Program-made: the position numbers and the translations under genes | In this document: positions 59,801 to 64,000 of the stretch, piece after piece | Layout: each line of letters starts with the position of its first letter | How positions within the stretch are numbered: position 1 is the first letter of the stretch | Assembly: GCF_023973825.1 (NCBI RefSeq) | Contig: NC_090123.1 | Coordinates: 1,533,501 to 1,597,500, forward strand | Length of the DNA stretch: 64,000 bases | From: Plasmodium brasilianum | Taxonomy: Eukaryota > Apicomplexa > Aconoidasida > Haemosporida > Plasmodiidae | Direction of reading: 5' to 3' | Notes under the pieces: model-generated | Seen by the model: only the letters and a program-made list of their open reading frames with translations | Database searches by the model: none | What the model was told of the DNA's origin: nothing

Positions 59801-61227
59801 ATGTTATAATTGTTATAACTTTGGTTGGAATGTATCAATGTCGTTCCTGCATCTCTACAGCTGGAATATTGTGCAAAGTATAACTCATTTAAATACGCAT
59901 TCTCTCTTTTTACTTCTGTTCCGGATACGATTTCCTTCTTCGTCATTTTATTTCCAGCGTCTATATTATGTTGAGAGATAGAATCAAGTGCATTCTGTCT
60001 GAACTGATCTTTCGTTTCACTCGACAAGATGGTACTACTTTTTCCTTCATCATAGACACTACTACAGGTTGTACTATTATTGTTTCTTCTATTACAATTG
60101 GTGTTCAAATAATCTTCGTCATATCTTAAAGAAACCATATCCTCACAACTTGTCATTGCTTCATCCAATATCTTTTCACTCGATTCTAATAATCTAGATG
60201 AAAACGAGATGTCACTTGAAAATACACTTTTCTTCTCAGTATAGGGTGATATAACTTCATCTGTAATGGTGAGTAACTGTGTTCCGTCTTTGTAAACATT
60301 ATTTGTATTTGTCGTACTTTTGGACGAATTCTCTGTCCATTCCAATGAATAGTCACTACTACATATTTCCACTTTTTCATTTTCATCATAGGTTTTTATT
60401 GCACTATCAATATTCTTGGAAAAAATATTCAGTGAGTCTTCGTTCAAATATAACTCATGAAAATGCTTCATCTCTCTGTACTTGGCAATACCGAACAGAT
60501 GTATTTCCGAGCAAAACTTGTAATTGGTAGCTGCGGGGTGTGCATTAACGCCATTACTACTATAATAACTGGCACTTCCATTGCTGCTACTGCTTCCTCC
60601 TCTTCCATCGCTCTTATTACTACTAACTTGTGCAAAGAAAATATAGTGTGCCCTATTCATTGATAATGGGGTATTGGAAAATTCGATCTTTTTAAAAAAA
60701 AATTGAAAAAAGTTCTTTTCATCTTCAATCGATTTGTGCGGATACTCTTGTTCATAATAACCATCATTTGTTACGTTTTGATAATTCATATGTGTAAAGA
60801 ATGAATACTCAAAACTATTTTTTATAAAATCTGTTATTTCTGTTAAGTCTTTATTTTTAATAAACGATTCATCATACAAGCAATCCTTATCTAAAACGTA
60901 TTTATTCTTAATCTTATATATCAACAAATCAACTAAAAAGGGAATAAAAAACAATACTTTAGTCTTTCCACATGTTTTGATAAAAACCGTATCATTATAT
61001 ATAAATAACGAACTTTCTGAGAGTAAGTATACTCTACATCTTTCATCTCGGGGCAAATTAATATCTTCTTCAATTTCAGAAATAATACTACAACCAATAA
61101 GTTTTAACTTATCTTCCCACAATTTCCTGGGTACATCCAAAAGTGATGTTATTTTGTTGTCTGAAAAAAATTCCTTCCTCAATTTAACGACAACTCTCTT
61201 TTCGATTCCTTCGAATGCTGAGTTCAT
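56866..61227 (-). CDS. AdoMetDC/ODC: Bifunctional S-adenosylmethionine decarboxylase / ornithine decarboxylase
   Basis: Single exon of 1453 aa from ATG 61227 (MNSAFEGIEKRVVVKLRKEF); the open frame runs further upstream only through a (TA)n-derived IYIYIY stretch, so I exclude it. The AdoMetDC part has the proenzyme processing site YLLSESSLFIYNDT, with Ser72 expected to become the pyruvoyl cofactor after Glu71-Ser72 cleavage. A long Asn/Ser/Lys-rich hinge (about 540-890) links to ODC, which has the PLP lysine K955 (TPFYSVKSNND), HVGSNTKNLFDYCQ, LNLGGGYPEE, ICEPGRYMVASSSTLAVKV, YYVSDSIYGCFSGIIFDE and catalytic C1395 (FGQSCDGLDMI). The ODC half carries an insert rich in Asp/Ser/Thr at about 1230-1330. 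The enzyme makes decarboxylated AdoMet and putrescine for spermidine synthesis in the cytosol. The fusion is specific to Plasmodium and close relatives, and the two activities sit in one complex. Confidence 0.97.
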   Translation of the reverse strand: MNSAFEGIEKRVVVKLRKEFFSDNKITSLLDVPRKLWEDKLKLIGCSIISEIEEDINLPRDERCRVYLLSESSLFIYNDTVFIKTCGKTKVLFFIPFLVDLLIYKIKNKYVLDKDCLYDESFIKNKDLTEITDFIKNSFEYSFFTHMNYQNVTNDGYYEQEYPHKSIEDEKNFFQFFFKKIEFSNTPLSMNRAHYIFFAQVSSNKSDGRGGSSSSNGSASYYSSNGVNAHPAATNYKFCSEIHLFGIAKYREMKHFHELYLNEDSLNIFSKNIDSAIKTYDENEKVEICSSDYSLEWTENSSKSTTNTNNVYKDGTQLLTITDEVISPYTEKKSVFSSDISFSSRLLESSEKILDEAMTSCEDMVSLRYDEDYLNTNCNRRNNNSTTCSSVYDEGKSSTILSSETKDQFRQNALDSISQHNIDAGNKMTKKEIVSGTEVKRENAYLNELYFAQYSSCRDAGTTLIHSNQSYNNYNIDLRNTYTSLNNKYSVDSCLKNGGVCMELSSPSFISNANNTNSNNYRSSEYHGSNFCVKKIDTNIYECKNVQNKERCLYNEFYFTPCGYSCNVVHKNNYFCVHYSPEDLVSYVSIEVSCNIKFDTFMNFMNNQLNFYNGKFMCIINYSYYPDDCRAYCNPLTIGSVHNSINVSSVSNGISRLGKGDQLTYGYTAYNNAEIYQINKKLTKNLIINNNQYYSLIALKQKSVGFLKIQYFVYELKNMNEEKTTNILFPCGIISSSGSKKHVGNNFSITPLSSNVVNDMYKYSYIFCKQNKVMIVDIPSDSNTSNSNSANGLRNVSNDLLILENAENIEKEHKDSSSYDEQKKKGAEIRRGRSSVGARNYSKGTNNTVVEGNEEEGEREREGERRKLNDDKEEGENGSDVKAQKDEAGTCIETKHKEEMRNYYKKNKIEMFTLSKILSENIDTSVVCINVQKILAQYIRFKKNLPSVTPFYSVKSNNDEIVLKFLYGLNCNFDCASVGEIKKLIAIFPNIERNRIIYANTIKSVNSLIYAKNENVNLCTFDNIEELKKILKHHPKCSLLLRINVDFKNYKSYMSSKYGANEYEWGNILQFGKENNLNIIGVSFHVGSNTKNLFDYCQAIKLSRDVWNISKTIGYEFEILNLGGGYPEELEYDSAKTHEKRNYCTLNEEELKKDIMNFLNEKSVVKTKYNFYNFEKIALAINMSIEHYYKDIKNKLRIICEPGRYMVASSSTLAVKVIGKRHPTFKDIMLKDLRDEDILNFSKGPNNGDIEVTNNAGEEEQAKQDDRVKSEKGDASEDTSVGTSIDTSASARSNDEKTEDELLMLSHANIGNNFSSSNSKLGNITNIKKEVVNINNNRYNYYSYYVSDSIYGCFSGIIFDEYNRTPVYVIKNKNYSNNSILSSPLYLANIFGQSCDGLDMINSITYLPECDINDWIIYEYAGAYTFVSSSDFNGFAKCQKIYIFPKNEFPFLK

Positions 61228-62445
61228 TTTTGCTCGTGTGGAGTGGGGTGCTAATGCTTTAGGGTTCTGGGGATGGATAATATATAGGTAGGTGCGCACT
61301 AAGGGGCAGTATATATCTCCTCGAGGGGTCCACTTCGAATATATATATATATATATATATATAAATACACAATCAATCGCCACAGGCGCTCTTCAAAGAT
61401 GCTTATTTGTCGATAATATATATAAAATGTGTTAACTTTTGCGATAAAATATGGGGGAAATGGTATATATATATATATATATGTATGTCTATTATTAGAA
61501 AAAATAATGTTGTCCTATAACTGTTGACTACGAATTATGAATAATCACTCTCCTTTAATAAAGGCTATTTTATTACATTTGATTAATAATAGAATTTTTA
61601 AATCTGATGAAAAAATTGTACATATGGTGCGAAGGAGAAAAGGGGGAGGCTGTATATATAGCAAAATGCGTCCTGGGCGAACGAACGTTCGTTTTATTTA
61701 TTTTTTTTACATTTATTATTTTATTTTTTTATTTTTTTTTATATTTTTATTTTGGAACAATCTTAAAATTTACTATTATATATATTCACAGACAAACTCT
61801 CTTTTTTTTTTTTTTTTTTTTTTTTCCCTGTCTTCATCCACTAAACGCTATATGCAGCTGTTTTCCCACAAAATGCGACGTTTGTACTTGGTACTTGGGC
61901 TGATCTGTTTTTCCTCAATTAGAGTACTTGGCACAAGTTTATATACAAGTAATACATACATGAATGTACGTACGTACAAAAGGATGTACACGTAATATAT
62001 ATAGGGGGGGGGGACAAACTTGTATATGGGTGTTGGATGTTTTCTACTGTTCAAAAAGGGAGATACTTTTATTACATGTTATATATATATATATATAAAT
62101 AAACCTGAGGAGTTTAACTTAATCATTAATAAAAATAATTATATGCTAGGGTATTCCCTCATTTACATTCGCGCAGGCAAAAATAAGTAACCTGGATTTT
62201 CTGTTCTGTTGGCTTCTTCGAAAAATTGTTTTATTGCTAATCATAGTAAAATAACTTTATTTATACTTGGATAAGAAGAATAAATCTTCCTACTAAAATT
62301 TATATTCATTGGTAATAAAATATAAATATATATGTGTAATGAAACATATATATATGATAATGAAACTGGAATTGCCTAATAATATACTACGCTTCCTTGG
62401 TTGACGGGGGGACGTACACAAATATATATTTATTTAAATATGCAC

Positions 62446-62522
<77 letters not shown>

Positions 62523-63700
62523 GTATACTTATTTATGTTTTTTTTATTTTTGTATATTAATTTGTGTATATTTATTTTTGCATATTTATCTGTGCTCTGC
62601 TGTAAAAAAATTCAAAATTCATACAACACTGTACCACTACTACTACTTCGTTGTATAAAAAAAATTATTTAACATGCAATTAATATAACTTTAATTCAAT
62701 TTTTATAACAACATAACAGATGCTTGTTAATAAATTTTTCTTAATGTTTCAACTTACTCATAAAACAACAAGTTAATTTTCTTTTTTTTTTTTTTTTTAA
62801 AGTGATGTTACTTTTATGGGTATAAGGACACTTTAATTTTTTCACTTCATTATTTTGTTAAATCTTATTCATACATAAAACTATATATGCTGTAAATAAT
62901 TATAAAAGTATAGTATAATAAAATAAATGGTTTTGTCGTAATTTACTAAAATTTAAGTTTTTTATAAATGATATAAATTATATATGTATAAAAATATTTA
63001 TAAATAATAAATACATATAATATAATATTATATGCATATATATTATAATATGCATAGCTCAAAATTATAAGGTATAATAAAATAATTATTACAATAATAA
63101 TTTAATTGTGTATTGGTTCAAGCTTTATAATGTTTTACATCGCGCTTACTACAATTTTTATTAAATTTTTTAAATATTGCATAAAATAGCAGTTATAATA
63201 AATTCCTTTAATTTATGAATTTATTTTTTAATTGCATACATATATATAATTTAATATTTATATTATTTTACTTATATAGTATTTATTTAACGTTTAAATG
63301 TGTTTTAAATTTGTTAATATATTTTTTTTATTTTTAATTTGAAAAATTAATTTTGAGAAATTATACTTTTTTAATTATATATAAATACATTATTAATTTG
63401 GTATTATATCATTATATTATTACATAATTTTATAATAAATGCATATTAAAAATTAAATGTTCCCACATTTGATTGAATTATATATATATTTTATAAATTT
63501 TATTTATTTTTGTTAGTTTATTCACTTACTATTCATTTTATTTTTGTATTTACTTATTACGAACAAAAATAATAATTAAATAAGGCCTATTTTTATATAT
63601 AGATTCACTATTTTATAATGTTATAGTATATGTATATATATTACACAATAATACATAAATTAATGACTTTAAATATATAGGTAAAATGCAGTCAGAATTT

Positions 63701-63731
<31 letters not shown>

Positions 63732-63736
63732 ATATA

Positions 63737-63781
<45 letters not shown>

Positions 63782-64000
63782 ATATAAATTAAATATATTA
63801 TGAATATAGTATAAATATATTATGAATATATTATGAATATATTATGAATATACTATTTATGTATGCATAAACATGTCACAATGGTAGGTATAATACTTCA
63901 TATTTGAGTATATTTCATAAATTTCTGAACATGCTATAATTAAAAGGATCAAATTTAAAAAAGGGGAAACAGGATGGCATGAACTGAACCTATTTTTTTT
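61228..64000. other. AT-rich intergenic DNA at the window end
   Basis: Upstream of AdoMetDC/ODC. It contains a T run at 61802-61825, ten consecutive G at 62004-62013, a (TA)n of about 70 bp at 62450-62519, and from about 62690 to 63950 a stretch with very few G or C and no ORF of note, including TATATATTA arrays at 63698-63785. No exon is supported. Confidence 0.6.
62004..62013. repeat. Ten-base G run
   Basis: Ten consecutive G (after ATATATATA) in an otherwise AT-rich region; a matching nine-base C run occurs at 56711-56719 on the other side of AdoMetDC/ODC. Confidence 0.95.

Noticed and set aside
61228..61383. 52-codon N-terminal extension of AdoMetDC/ODC
   Set aside because: It reads through a (TA)n tract giving IYIYIY; the ATG at 61227 matches the conserved enzyme start.
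1..64000. CRISPR arrays, operons, insertion sequences, rRNA or tRNA genes
   Set aside because: The tandem repeats have no unique spacers, the genes have introns and separate promoters, and I saw no tRNA or rRNA signature by eye; a tRNAscan or Rfam run would be needed to be certain.

Overview
The window is nuclear chromosomal DNA from a Plasmodium parasite. The evidence is extreme A+T richness, long homopolymer and dinucleotide tracts, Asn/Lys-rich low-complexity inserts, small T-rich introns, and a fused S-adenosylmethionine decarboxylase/ornithine decarboxylase gene, a malaria-parasite hallmark. From memory the gene order (PP1 inhibitor-3, RimM, PIG-A, Derlin, AdoMetDC/ODC) matches one P. 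falciparum chromosome 10 block. The many ACAT/ATGT arrays and long intergenic regions suggest a non-falciparum species, but I cannot name it.

Layout. 0-5 kb: PP1 inhibitor-3 (+), then a three-exon F-box-like gene (-). 5.6-9.6 kb: a signal-peptide/membrane protein (-). 10.2-13.2 kb: apicoplast-type RimM (-). 13.2-17.8 kb: long repeat-rich intergenic region. 17.8-21.7 kb: mRNA decapping factor DCP1 (+). 24.2-26.2 kb: a small multi-exon gene of unknown function (-). 27.2-29.8 kb: a P-loop ATPase-like protein (+). 30.5-33.1 kb: PIG-A, six exons (-). 34.8-36.0 kb: Derlin, three exons (-). 38.7-39.7 kb: RMND1/DUF155 protein (+). 40.6-42.7 kb: a TAF9-like protein with a very large insert (-). 44.5-46.4 kb: SDS22-like PP1 regulator, four exons (-). 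48.0-52.8 kb: RPAP1, interrupted by an apparent frameshift (-). 53.5-55.1 kb: a helical, probably mitochondrial protein (+). 56.9-61.2 kb: AdoMetDC/ODC (-). 61.2-64 kb: AT-rich intergenic DNA.

These are ordinary housekeeping genes, not an operon. Shared themes are RNA polymerase II and mRNA metabolism (TAF9-like, RPAP1, DCP1), ER functions (PIG-A for GPI anchors, Derlin, the signal-peptide protein), organelle maintenance (RimM, RMND1, the 512-aa protein), polyamine synthesis, and PP1 control (inhibitor-3 and SDS22). The most notable observations are two conserved folds split by large inserts (TAF9 histone fold; RimM PRC barrel carrying a C2H2 zinc finger), a 16-A frame break in RPAP1, and introns that carry minisatellites. 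Intron boundaries were called by eye from GT/AG sites and reading phase; no transcript data were available.
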